From Nitrospirota bacterium (GTDB taxonomy: Bacteria; Nitrospirota; Nitrospiria; Nitrospirales; Nitrospiraceae): 64,000 nucleotides of DNA. The notes below the pieces were generated by a model. The model searched no databases, was not told the origin of the DNA, and was given only the letters and a program-made list of their open reading frames with translations. Below are positions 27,050 to 35,044 of this stretch, piece after piece. Positions within the stretch are counted from its first letter, which is position 1. Each line of letters opens with the position of its first letter. Where the stretch lies: positions 124,001 through 188,000 of the forward strand of contig SCVN01000002.1 of NCBI GenBank assembly GCA_004296885.1. The letters are read 5' to 3'. A program made the translations under genes and the position numbers.

Positions 27050-27754
27050 ATGGATCCCGATCTGACGATCATCATGTGTGTGTATAACGAGATGGGCAGG
27101 ATCCAGGCAAGTCTCGACGAACTGTTCAAGGCGTTGGAAGGACGTCGCGAGCTTGTTGAGGTCCTCGTCCTGGATAATTGTTCGACGGATGGGACCCGTG
27201 AATGGTTGAAGACCGTCATTCACCCCGTTGCGAAGGTCCAGTTCAACGAGCGCAATCTCGGCAAGGGCGGGTCGGTGAAGCGGGGGATGAAACTCTCACG
27301 CGGCCGCCATGTCATCATCCATGATGCCGATCAGGAGTACCAAGCCAGTGAAATCTGGACCATGCTCGACCGCGCCAATGAAACGAAGTCGCAGTTAGTG
27401 CTGGGAAGCCGGGTTCTGGGCGGCTGCATCCGCCATGAATACGTCTATTACAGAAATTACCTGGGTGTCAGGTTCCTGACATGGCTGATCAATGCGTTGT
27501 ATGGCTGCCGAATCACGGACGCTGCGACGGCCTTAAAATTGATGGACGGCGATGTTGCACGCAGTCTGGACCTACGATGCAGCGGCTTCGACCTGGATTT
27601 CGAGCTTGTCGCCAGAGTCGTGCGCAAAGGATACACTGTCGAGGAAACGGCGGTGCAGTATCGTCCCAGGACGAAGCGGGAGGGGAAGAAGATCCGCGCG
27701 TGGCGGGACGGCCTCCTGGCTCTGTGGGCCATCCTGGTGACCCGCTTCAGATAA
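27050..27754 (+). CDS. Glycosyltransferase family 2, DPM1-like
   Basis: A 234-residue GT2 enzyme. TIIMCVYNEMGRIQ is at the N-terminus, LDNCSTDGTREWL follows, ERNLGKGGSVKRG is the dolichol-phosphate-transferase-like loop, and HDADQEYQ near residue 91 carries the metal-binding Asp motif. RTKREGKKIRAWRDG closes the catalytic domain. It probably loads a sugar onto polyprenyl phosphate. AAAGGAG is six bases before the ATG, and the start directly abuts the previous stop. Together with the GT-C enzyme at 28512 it may form a side-branch module. Nucleotide sugar and acceptor are unknown. Confidence 0.82.
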   Translation: MDPDLTIIMCVYNEMGRIQASLDELFKALEGRRELVEVLVLDNCSTDGTREWLKTVIHPVAKVQFNERNLGKGGSVKRGMKLSRGRHVIIHDADQEYQASEIWTMLDRANETKSQLVLGSRVLGGCIRHEYVYYRNYLGVRFLTWLINALYGCRITDAATALKLMDGDVARSLDLRCSGFDLDFELVARVVRKGYTVEETAVQYRPRTKREGKKIRAWRDGLLALWAILVTRFR

Positions 27755-27768
27755 AACTTCTCATCCGC

Positions 27769-28515
27769 ATGGAAAGTCATCGCTCCTTGGTGGATTCTGC
27801 AGCTCCTATGAATGATTTTCTATATCGCGGAACCGAGTTGGATGCGATGGAAGCGGCGACCAACTACCATCGCGCCATTGCGGAGTGGTTCCGTCCTTAC
27901 GTGGGGAGGCGGGTCGTTGAAATCGGGGCCGGCGTCGGGTCCTTTTCCGCCTCGTTGTTGGCGCGTGTTCCGGATTGCGAGCTGACCCTCGTGGAGCCGG
28001 CCGCCAACCTGTTTCCCTTACTTCACGAACGGTTCGGGCATGAGTCCCGCGTGAAATTGGTGAACGGATTTTTGGAAGTGCTGAGCGGCGGGCTGGTCGC
28101 CGATTCCGTCGTGATGGTGAACGTGCTGGAACACATCGAGAAGGACGAAGCGACCTTGAGCACGATCCACCGCATCCTGGCACGCAACGGGACCATCCTG
28201 CTGTTTGTGCCGGCGTTCCAGTGGCTGTACGGAGCGTTCGACGTGGCGCTGGGCCATTATCGACGCTATAGCAAGGCGGGCCTGACCATGCGGCTGAAAC
28301 AGGCGGGGTTCGAGCCCCTGTGTATCCGGTATTTCAATTGGCCCGGCGTCTTCGCCTGGTTTCTGGCGAGCCGCGTGCTCAGGCAAACGACGGCACGGCC
28401 TGCGGATGTCCGCCGGTACGACAAATGGGTCACTCCATTGACCACGCGCCTGGAGCGACGCTGGGAGCCTCCCTTCGGACAGAGTCTTTTGGCGATTGCC
28501 CGTAAGGTCGAGTGA
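27769..28515 (+). CDS. SAM-dependent methyltransferase (class I)
   Basis: About 248 residues. The SAM-binding motif VVEIGAGVGSFSASLL lies near residues 50-65, an acidic motif II segment TLVEPA follows, and VNVLEHIEKDE near 125 is typical of Methyltransf_11/23-type enzymes. PAFQWLYGAFDVALGHYRRY is often found in glycan-cluster methyltransferases next to DPM1-like GT2 proteins. It probably O-methylates a sugar. The frame is open well upstream (to 27481, overlapping the GT2 gene), so the start is uncertain. ATG 27769 keeps a short gap to the previous stop; ATG 27808 is the alternative. The GTGA overlap at its end couples it to the next gene. Confidence 0.75.
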   Translation: MESHRSLVDSAAPMNDFLYRGTELDAMEAATNYHRAIAEWFRPYVGRRVVEIGAGVGSFSASLLARVPDCELTLVEPAANLFPLLHERFGHESRVKLVNGFLEVLSGGLVADSVVMVNVLEHIEKDEATLSTIHRILARNGTILLFVPAFQWLYGAFDVALGHYRRYSKAGLTMRLKQAGFEPLCIRYFNWPGVFAWFLASRVLRQTTARPADVRRYDKWVTPLTTRLERRWEPPFGQSLLAIARKVE

Positions 28516-29963
28516 CCCCCCGGGGCGGAATTACGTCAATGGCCATGACTGCGGAACAACAACATCGGGCAACGGGAGATGACTGGAAACCGCTGACGGC
28601 GATTGTCGTCCTGACCCTGGCGTTTCAATTCACCAATTTCGTGTTTGACTGGAACACGCTGAGCCTGCGCGACCGGTTTACGGCCAACCTCGAGCTCACC
28701 GTCGGCGATAACACGCATTATTTCGCGATCGCGGCCAATCTGCTCTCCGGAAAGGGGTATATGGACTCCGACGGCGAGATGCTGACCGTCCGGGCGAAGA
28801 CCATCACCTATCGGAGAATGCCCGGCTCGCCGTTCCTTTTCGCCATCCCCCTGGCGCTGTTTTGCCGGGATACCGGGTACCAGATCACGGAAGCCAATGC
28901 CCTTCAGGTCTGGCTGTTCATGTACGGCGTTCATCTGGCGGCTCTGTGTCTCGGGGGCGTCTATCTGTACAAGCTGGCGGACCTGTTCCTGGCAAGTCGC
29001 GGGATGGCGTTTGGGGCGGCTCTCCTCTACGTGCTCTGGCCGTCGAACCTGGTTTTTCTCTCGCCCTCCATGGCCAGGTTCACCGCTGAAACCCTGGTGG
29101 CCCCGCTTTTCATCTGGTCCTATTATCTGCTCCACGACCCGCATGGCACGGTCCGGAGCCGGCTGTTGGCCGGCGCCGTTCTGGGCTTCTGTCTTCTGAG
29201 CAGGGTCTATCTGGTGCTGGTGCTGGCCGGGATCGTCGTCCTGGCGCTCGTGCTTCGGAACGTACAGTTCAGAAGGAACGTCCTTGTCGCCGTCTTTGTG
29301 GCGGTGGTGATCCTGCTTCCCTGGCCGGTCCGAAATTATCTCGTGTTCGGCGATTTTTCCTTGAGCTCGCAAGGCGGGATCCAGCTATGGCTGGGGAACA
29401 ATGCGGAGGCCCGGGGGTCGATCGATGGCCGCATGTACGACGAAGGCTACAGCCGTCCCCAGGACTTCCCGCTGCTCAGGCAGTTGGAAGAGAAGTATCC
29501 GGGCCTCGTCTACATGCAGGGCTATGACGAGACGCAAGCCAAGGCCATTCTCCGGAAGGAGGCGGTGGACTGGATAGTCGCCAACTGGCGGGCGGTTCCG
29601 GATCTCTGGCTGCGGAAACTGGCCATCACCTTGTATCCGGCGAATTTCGGCACCGGGAAGAAAATCAATCTCCTCACCGCCATGGTCTTCCTGCTGAGCC
29701 TGCCAGGCGTGGGGCTGTATCTCTACCGTTGTGCGAAAGGCCTGGCTCCGCCGGAGTTTCTCTCACTGACCTTGCCCATCGTCTGCATGTGCCTGGTAAA
29801 CGTCCTGTTTTTCGCCGAATACCGGACCCGGCTGCTCATGGAGCCCTTCATGATCCTCTTTGCCGTCTATGGGGTGCACCATCTGATCCGGAAGGCTCCC
29901 CTCCACTTGGTTCGATGGAGACAGGAAGGTCTGCGGGAGTGGAAGCGTTGCGAGGGAAAGTAA
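28512..29963 (+). CDS. GT-C fold membrane glycosyltransferase (GT39/PMT_2-like)
   Basis: A 483-residue polytopic membrane protein with roughly ten hydrophobic segments. After the first helix (LTAIVVLTLAFQ) comes a periplasmic loop with an acidic residue (GDNTHYFAIAANLLSGKGY). It is followed by RRMPGSPFLFA, which matches the D...A..L..G....PG.P pattern of GT39-like enzymes. PWPVRNYLVFG in the middle is also typical. It probably transfers a sugar from polyprenyl phosphate on the periplasmic side. GTG 28512 overlaps the previous stop (GTGA), and ATG 28539 is possible. It is convergent with the minus-strand gene three bases beyond its stop. No terminator is seen between them. Confidence 0.72.
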   Translation: MTPRGGITSMAMTAEQQHRATGDDWKPLTAIVVLTLAFQFTNFVFDWNTLSLRDRFTANLELTVGDNTHYFAIAANLLSGKGYMDSDGEMLTVRAKTITYRRMPGSPFLFAIPLALFCRDTGYQITEANALQVWLFMYGVHLAALCLGGVYLYKLADLFLASRGMAFGAALLYVLWPSNLVFLSPSMARFTAETLVAPLFIWSYYLLHDPHGTVRSRLLAGAVLGFCLLSRVYLVLVLAGIVVLALVLRNVQFRRNVLVAVFVAVVILLPWPVRNYLVFGDFSLSSQGGIQLWLGNNAEARGSIDGRMYDEGYSRPQDFPLLRQLEEKYPGLVYMQGYDETQAKAILRKEAVDWIVANWRAVPDLWLRKLAITLYPANFGTGKKINLLTAMVFLLSLPGVGLYLYRCAKGLAPPEFLSLTLPIVCMCLVNVLFFAEYRTRLLMEPFMILFAVYGVHHLIRKAPLHLVRWRQEGLREWKRCEGK

Positions 29964-29966
29964 GGA

Positions 29967-31139
29967 TCAACCTGTGTGCAATATCTGCCAGTACAGCGAC
30001 TCGAGTGCGAGGACGTTTTTCTCCGCGTCAAATAGTTCGGAAACGATCTTTCGACCTTCAAGGCCCATCCTCTTTCTCATGGCTGGATCAGCCAGTAGCT
30101 CGATGATGCTCCTTGCCAATGCGGAGGGATTCGCCGGTTCAACCAGTATCCCAGAACGCCCGTCAGCGACCACCTCCGGCAGGGCCGAGGTTCGCGTCGC
30201 GACGCAGGCCCGCTCCATCGCCATGGCTTCGACGAGGGCGATCCCAAGTCCCTCGGCGAGCGATGGAAGCACGAAGATGTCGCAGAGCTGGAGATACGGG
30301 CGCACGTCCGGCTGGATGCCGAGGAGGCGCACCCGATCGGCGACGCCCCGTCGCTCGAGAAACTCCCGGAAGGACCGCTCGGCTTCCGGGTTCGTGGCGC
30401 CGATGAAGAGAAAGCAGACGTCCGGCCGTTGCTCCGTCACCAAGGGCACCGCTTCGATCAGGTACCGCACGCCCTTTAAAGGATTGAAGCGCGCGATGCA
30501 GAGCACGACCGGCGTGGAATGGGTGATCCCGAGCGTCGCTCGCATCGCGTGCCGCCTGTCCTCAGGCCCCTCGAAGGCTGTGAGATCCACCGAATTATAG
30601 ATGACCGATACCCGCTCCGGCGCCAGTCCCAGATAGCGAACCGCGGATGCCTTGACGTAGTTCGAGACCGCGAGAAACACGGGGGGGGCGAAGCGGCAGG
30701 ACAGCCAGTCGAGAAGGCGCAGCGACGCGAGCTTCAGGGGGGTCAGCGAGGGATTGTCCTGGAGCAGGATCGGCTCGTAATCCGGACAGTGGAGGGAGCT
30801 CAGGACGGGAATCCCCCGCAACCGGCCGATGATCCGGCCGATGATGTTGGCGCCATAGAGATGGGCATGGATCAGATCGACCCGCTCGTGTTTCAGCAGC
30901 CGCCACAGGCGGATAATACCAAGGGGTAAATCATAAATGGACCGGAGCTGCAGGCAGACGACAGGATAGCCAAGTCGCCGGATCGGCTCATTCCAGAAGT
31001 CGTTCTGATCATAGAGATACACAACGAGCCCGTCGAATTGCTTTCGGTCTAGGCGGGAAAGGTTCGTGTAAAGGAGCCGTTCAGCTCCCCCCGAACCCAG
31101 ATCCTCGATAAGATGCAGAATGCGAAAACGCTTCGTCAT
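29967..31139 (-). CDS. Glycosyltransferase family 4 (GT-B, retaining)
   Basis: The only minus-strand gene. About 390 residues. ILHLIEDLGSGGAERLL at the N-terminus is the GT4 acceptor-domain signature. The C-terminal donor domain has VLCIARFNPLKGVRYLI, GIQPDVRPYL and the E-x7-E motif in EGLGIALVEAMAMER, then AGR-type tail residues. It probably adds a hexose to a lipid-linked intermediate at the cytoplasmic face. The start chosen is the ATG whose first base is 31139, giving MTKRFRILHL; an upstream in-frame start at 31238 adds a non-conserved stretch. It is transcribed independently of the large operon and diverges from the gene at 31232. Confidence 0.85.
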   Translation of the reverse strand: MTKRFRILHLIEDLGSGGAERLLYTNLSRLDRKQFDGLVVYLYDQNDFWNEPIRRLGYPVVCLQLRSIYDLPLGIIRLWRLLKHERVDLIHAHLYGANIIGRIIGRLRGIPVLSSLHCPDYEPILLQDNPSLTPLKLASLRLLDWLSCRFAPPVFLAVSNYVKASAVRYLGLAPERVSVIYNSVDLTAFEGPEDRRHAMRATLGITHSTPVVLCIARFNPLKGVRYLIEAVPLVTEQRPDVCFLFIGATNPEAERSFREFLERRGVADRVRLLGIQPDVRPYLQLCDIFVLPSLAEGLGIALVEAMAMERACVATRTSALPEVVADGRSGILVEPANPSALARSIIELLADPAMRKRMGLEGRKIVSELFDAEKNVLALESLYWQILHTG

Positions 31140-31231
31140 GCAGGTATTCCCGGCATTCAGCTGCCGGCTTTGCTGCTCCGTCGCTAATACGGCGCCTACT
31201 ATACCACGGAAACCGTTGTCCTGGGTTGTCC
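31140..31231. promoter_or_regulatory. Putative divergent promoter region
   Basis: A 92-base gap between divergent starts must contain the promoter of the minus-strand GT4 gene and perhaps one for the plus-strand operon. TACTATAC near 31197-31204 holds TATAGT on the minus strand and TACTAT/CTATAC on the plus strand, both -10-like. No convincing -35 box was found at ideal spacing on either strand. Location is supported by gene order; the exact boxes are not. Confidence 0.35.
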
Positions 31232-32596
31232 ATGGCACTGATCTGGCGGACCATGAATTCTGAGGCTGGCGGTTCGGCAGCTCGGGTATTGACCGCTCGG
31301 TGGCGGGCCTTGGCCGCGCCGGCTTCGAGCCCGCCTGCTCTCCACATCGCGCTTCAGATCGCGGGAGCCTGTGTCATGGTCCTCGTGACGCATTTCTTTC
31401 TGCCCTTTACCCTTCCCGATAAAGGAGGAGATGATGCGCAGTACGTCATGCTTGCCAGGGACCTCGCATTCGGCGGGGGCGAGTTGTACCGCAACAGGCC
31501 GGACGCGTCGCTGCATTTCCCGCCGGGATATCCCTTCCTGCTGAGCCTCTTCGTAGAGCGCGACAGCCTGGGCTGGGCGCCGCTCGTCCAACGGATATAT
31601 TACGGGCTTACGGTAGTTCTGGCGGCCGGATGGGCAACTCTGACGTTCGGTGCCGGCGTCGGGTGGACGGTGTTTGGGTTGGTGGCGATGAACCCCGCCC
31701 TGCTGGGCAGCTCGTCCATGCTGGCCTCCGAAGGGCCGCACGTTATCCTCTACATGATCGGCTTCATGGCCTGGATGTGGTTTCTGCGGACGCAACGCGT
31801 TGCCGCCCTTGCCCTCTGCGCTTTCTCTCTTGCCCTGGCCGCGTTCGTGAGGGGGTATGGACTCCTGCTTCTGGTGTTCTTGCCGGTCCTGCTTATGCTG
31901 GCCCTGAGGAAAGAGCCTTGGCAGAGGGTCCTCCGCTACGTGGCCATCTATCTGGCCATATGGGCCGTCGTGCTGGCGCCATGGGCGATACGCAACTATC
32001 GCGTGTGGCATCACTTTGTGCTGATGACGACCCCGGGGACCACCATCTACTCGGCCTGGTTCCCGCCGGCCCCCCTGGCATTTGGCCGCATGGCCAACGA
32101 TGACGTCAGTCGGCAAGCCAATCAAATCACTGACCATTTCGAGCAGGATCGCTTCTATGTACAGGCAGCGGCGAAGCGGATTCTGGATGAGCCGGGGCTG
32201 GCTCTGACGACCACGTTACAGAAGTACGCGTTGTTTGTGATGCCATTCGACTGGGAGTTCTTTGGCCGGTACAACGCCGAAGGGCGTCTTCGTCCCTCGC
32301 TGCATTATATCTATATTTTCATGCTTCCTTTTCTCCTGCTCTATATCTGGCGTCATCGGCGGAGCGAGGAGTTCTGGTGGGGGCCCATGGCTCCGGTCCT
32401 GTATGGGCTTGTGATGACCGCGCTGATCCTTGGCATCCCGCGTTTCCGCCTGTGCGTTGAACCGCTTCTGATGGGGTATGCCGCCGCCGCCCTGGTGGGT
32501 TGGGCGGGCGAGAACCGCGTACGCTGGAGCGCCGCAGGAGGATATTTCGTGGTTTGCCTCGTGAGTGCCTACGTCTTCATGAAGTTGGTGGAGTAG
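31232..32596 (+). CDS. GT-C fold membrane glycosyltransferase (GT39/PMT_2-like)
   Basis: About 454 residues, with many hydrophobic helices. The first periplasmic loop has GGDDAQYVMLARDLAFGGG followed by LHFPPGYPFLLSLF. This is the classic DD.qY...A..l...PPGYP arrangement of the GT39/ArnT-like family. LAPWAIRNYRVW appears mid-protein. It probably transfers a sugar from polyprenyl phosphate on the periplasmic side. The start is uncertain: TTG 31226, ATG 31232 and ATG 31253 are all possible and none has a good ribosome binding site. The next gene is a DPM1-like GT2, making a third GT2/GT-C pairing in this window. Confidence 0.72.
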   Translation: MALIWRTMNSEAGGSAARVLTARWRALAAPASSPPALHIALQIAGACVMVLVTHFFLPFTLPDKGGDDAQYVMLARDLAFGGGELYRNRPDASLHFPPGYPFLLSLFVERDSLGWAPLVQRIYYGLTVVLAAGWATLTFGAGVGWTVFGLVAMNPALLGSSSMLASEGPHVILYMIGFMAWMWFLRTQRVAALALCAFSLALAAFVRGYGLLLLVFLPVLLMLALRKEPWQRVLRYVAIYLAIWAVVLAPWAIRNYRVWHHFVLMTTPGTTIYSAWFPPAPLAFGRMANDDVSRQANQITDHFEQDRFYVQAAAKRILDEPGLALTTTLQKYALFVMPFDWEFFGRYNAEGRLRPSLHYIYIFMLPFLLLYIWRHRRSEEFWWGPMAPVLYGLVMTALILGIPRFRLCVEPLLMGYAAAALVGWAGENRVRWSAAGGYFVVCLVSAYVFMKLVE

Positions 32597-32647
32597 CCCC
32601 CGACGCTCCTCGGTCGTGGCGTTAAAGAGCAAACGGAAGGATTGTGC

Positions 32648-33361
32648 ATGAAAAAACTCACGGTAATCATTCCGGCATATAACGAGGAGGAGATGATCGA
32701 GGCCGTGATCTGCCGGGTGCAGAAGGCGGATATCGGCAATCTGGAGCGGGAAATTATCATCGTCGATGACGGGTCGCGGGACAACACGCGAAACATTCTG
32801 CGCAATATGCAAGAACCCGAGATCACCGTGATCCTGCACGAGCGCAACCGCGGCAAGGGAGGCGCCATCAAGACCGGGCTGGAGGCGGCGACCGGCGATG
32901 TGGTGATCATTCAGGACGCAGATCTCGAATATGATCCGAACGATTTCCGGCAACTGCTTGCGCCGATTCTGGCGGGAGACACGGAGTTCGTAATGGGATC
33001 GCGGTTCCTGATCCGGGAGCAAACATACCAGTGGGGAGGGAAGTCGCCATTTTTTACCCACTACATCGGCAACAAGGTCATTATTATGGTGACCAATCTG
33101 CTTTATTGGAATCGGGCCACGGACTACGAAGGATGTTATAAAGCGCTGACACGCCGTCTCATGTGCTCGCTGGCGATCCGATCTGAAGGGTTCGAATTTG
33201 ACAATGAGATGATCTGCAAAGCGTTGCGGTTGGGGCATCGGATCGTCGAGGTGCCGATTCATTATGCTCCGCGCAGCTATAGTGAAGGCAAAAAAATCAC
33301 CTGGTGGGATGGCATGCGCATGCTCTGGACGATCGTCAAATGGCGCATCCGTCCTTTGTAA
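32648..33361 (+). CDS. Glycosyltransferase family 2, DPM1-like (polyprenyl-phosphate sugar synthase)
   Basis: A 237-residue GT2 enzyme. KKLTVIIPAYNEEEMIE is at the start, IIVDDGSRDNTRNIL near 37, HERNRGKGGAIKTGLEAA near 67, and QDADLEYDPND near 91 with the metal-binding DADLEY. VPIHYAPRSYSEGKKITWWDG is a strong dolichol-phosphate mannosyl/glucosyltransferase-type tail. It should load a sugar onto polyprenyl phosphate. GGAAGGA is upstream of ATG 32648; an in-frame TTG at 32642 is unlikely. It follows a GT-C gene, its probable partner. Sequence is rather richer in A+T than the flanking genes. Confidence 0.86.
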   Translation: MKKLTVIIPAYNEEEMIEAVICRVQKADIGNLEREIIIVDDGSRDNTRNILRNMQEPEITVILHERNRGKGGAIKTGLEAATGDVVIIQDADLEYDPNDFRQLLAPILAGDTEFVMGSRFLIREQTYQWGGKSPFFTHYIGNKVIIMVTNLLYWNRATDYEGCYKALTRRLMCSLAIRSEGFEFDNEMICKALRLGHRIVEVPIHYAPRSYSEGKKITWWDGMRMLWTIVKWRIRPL

Positions 33362-33516
33362 CGGCTGGGCCCAGGGGGAGCCATTTATTTGTTGCCTGTA
33401 GGTCGGAATTTGGATAGCATGAGCATCCTTGACTCCAGGGTGGCGTGGCGCCGGTTTCGGATCCTGCGCGGGCGCAATTCATCGGATGAACCGCGGCATT
33501 GGATGAGAGAGCCGTC

Positions 33517-35016
33517 ATGGTGAGCCGGATCTGCCTCATCATCCCCCCTTCGATCTTCCTGCTTGACGAGCGGGTGTTCATGACGCTCGGAGTTCTGAAG
33601 GTCGCGGCTGTGCTTGAGCAGGCCGGGGTCGAGGTCGAACTGCTTGATTTATCAGGGGTGGCCAATTACGAAGATGTTGTCCGCGATCATGTGGCGTCCA
33701 GCGGGGCCAGGTGCTACGGGCTAACCGCCACCACGCCCCAAATGCCCGCCGCGACCAAGGTCTATCAGGTCATACGCTCAGTTCGTCCGGAAGTCCGAAT
33801 TATCCTCGGCGGCCCGCACGTCACCCTGATCCAGGCGGCGTACAAATACGAGCAGAAACGGGGGGTGCCGGGCCGGGGAACGACGGCGATCCGGCAGCTC
33901 CAGGAGATGTTCGACGTGCTGGTTACGGGCGACGGAGAGCTGGCGGTCTTTGAGGCGTTGAAGGATCATCCCCCGAAACTGGTGGACGGCGATGATCCGA
34001 AAACCGACCTATTCCTGAACAATCAGGCTCTGACCGAATTGCCGTTTCCGGCCAGACATTTGCTGGACGTCGACAGCTATCGTTATACGATCGACGGGGT
34101 GCGCGCGCTGTCCATGATCGCGCAGCTTGGCTGCCCCTTCGGGTGCGGGTTCTGCGGGGGTCGCATGAGTCCGTTTCTCCGCCGCATCCGGATGCGGACA
34201 TCGGAGAACATCGTGCGGGAAATGGTGCACTTGCACGAGACGTACGGTGTCACGGGGTTCATGCTGTATGATGACGAGTTGAATGTGAACCCGAAAATCG
34301 TCGAGTTGATGGATTTGATCGCCAAGGCGCAACGCGATCTCGGGGTTGAATTCAGGCTCCGCGGGTTTATTAAGTCCGAGCTCTTTACGGACCAACAGGC
34401 CGAAGCCATGTATCGGGCGGGCTTTCGATGGGTCCTGATCGGGTTCGAGTCGGGGCACGAGCGCATCCTCACCAACATCCAGAAAAAAGCCAGCCAGGCG
34501 GATAACACCCGCTGCATGGAGATCGCCAAGCGGCACGGCCTGAAGGTCAAGGCCCTGATGTCGCTGGGGCATCCCGGAGAGTCGGAGGAGACGATCCGTG
34601 CCACGCGAGACTGGTTGCTGGCCGTCAAGCCGGCGGATTTCGACGCCACGGTGATCACGACCTATCCGGGGACGCCGTATTTCGACGAGGCGGTGCAGAC
34701 GCAGCCCGGAGTCTGGACGTACACGTATCAGAAGACCGGCGATCGTCTTCACAGCATCGAAGTGGACTATCGCCACGTGGCCGAATACTACAAAGGTGTG
34801 CCGGGGGAATACACGTCCTATACCTACACCGACCACCTCAGCGCGGAAGAATTGGTCCGACTGCGCGATTGGCTCGAAGCCGACGTGCGCGGCAAGCTGA
34901 ATATCCCGTACAATACCGGTACCGCCGCCGTCCGCTACGAGCATTCAATGGGCCAGGGCGGCATTCCGCCCTCGATTCTTAGAATGACGACCCCCCTCAG
35001 CATGAAAAGCACATGA
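33517..35016 (+). CDS. Cobalamin-binding radical SAM enzyme (class B type), first of tandem pair
   Basis: About 499 residues. The N-terminal ~170 residues form a B12-binding-like domain (ICLIIPPSIFLLDERVF, then ARCYGLTATTPQM and RIILGGPHVTLIQA). The radical SAM motif CPFGCGFC has cysteines at about 206, 210 and 213. GFESGHERILTNIQKKAS and SLGHPGESEETI belong to the SAM barrel. This architecture is used for methylation of unactivated carbons and other radical chemistry. The substrate is unknown. The 155-base gap before it has no gene. ATG 33517 follows GAGAG; TTG 33499 is an alternative. A second enzyme of the same type starts 28 bases after its stop. Confidence 0.85.
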   Translation: MVSRICLIIPPSIFLLDERVFMTLGVLKVAAVLEQAGVEVELLDLSGVANYEDVVRDHVASSGARCYGLTATTPQMPAATKVYQVIRSVRPEVRIILGGPHVTLIQAAYKYEQKRGVPGRGTTAIRQLQEMFDVLVTGDGELAVFEALKDHPPKLVDGDDPKTDLFLNNQALTELPFPARHLLDVDSYRYTIDGVRALSMIAQLGCPFGCGFCGGRMSPFLRRIRMRTSENIVREMVHLHETYGVTGFMLYDDELNVNPKIVELMDLIAKAQRDLGVEFRLRGFIKSELFTDQQAEAMYRAGFRWVLIGFESGHERILTNIQKKASQADNTRCMEIAKRHGLKVKALMSLGHPGESEETIRATRDWLLAVKPADFDATVITTYPGTPYFDEAVQTQPGVWTYTYQKTGDRLHSIEVDYRHVAEYYKGVPGEYTSYTYTDHLSAEELVRLRDWLEADVRGKLNIPYNTGTAAVRYEHSMGQGGIPPSILRMTTPLSMKST

Positions 35017-35044
35017 GCGGCCCACGGTGGGGCGAACGGAGAAT

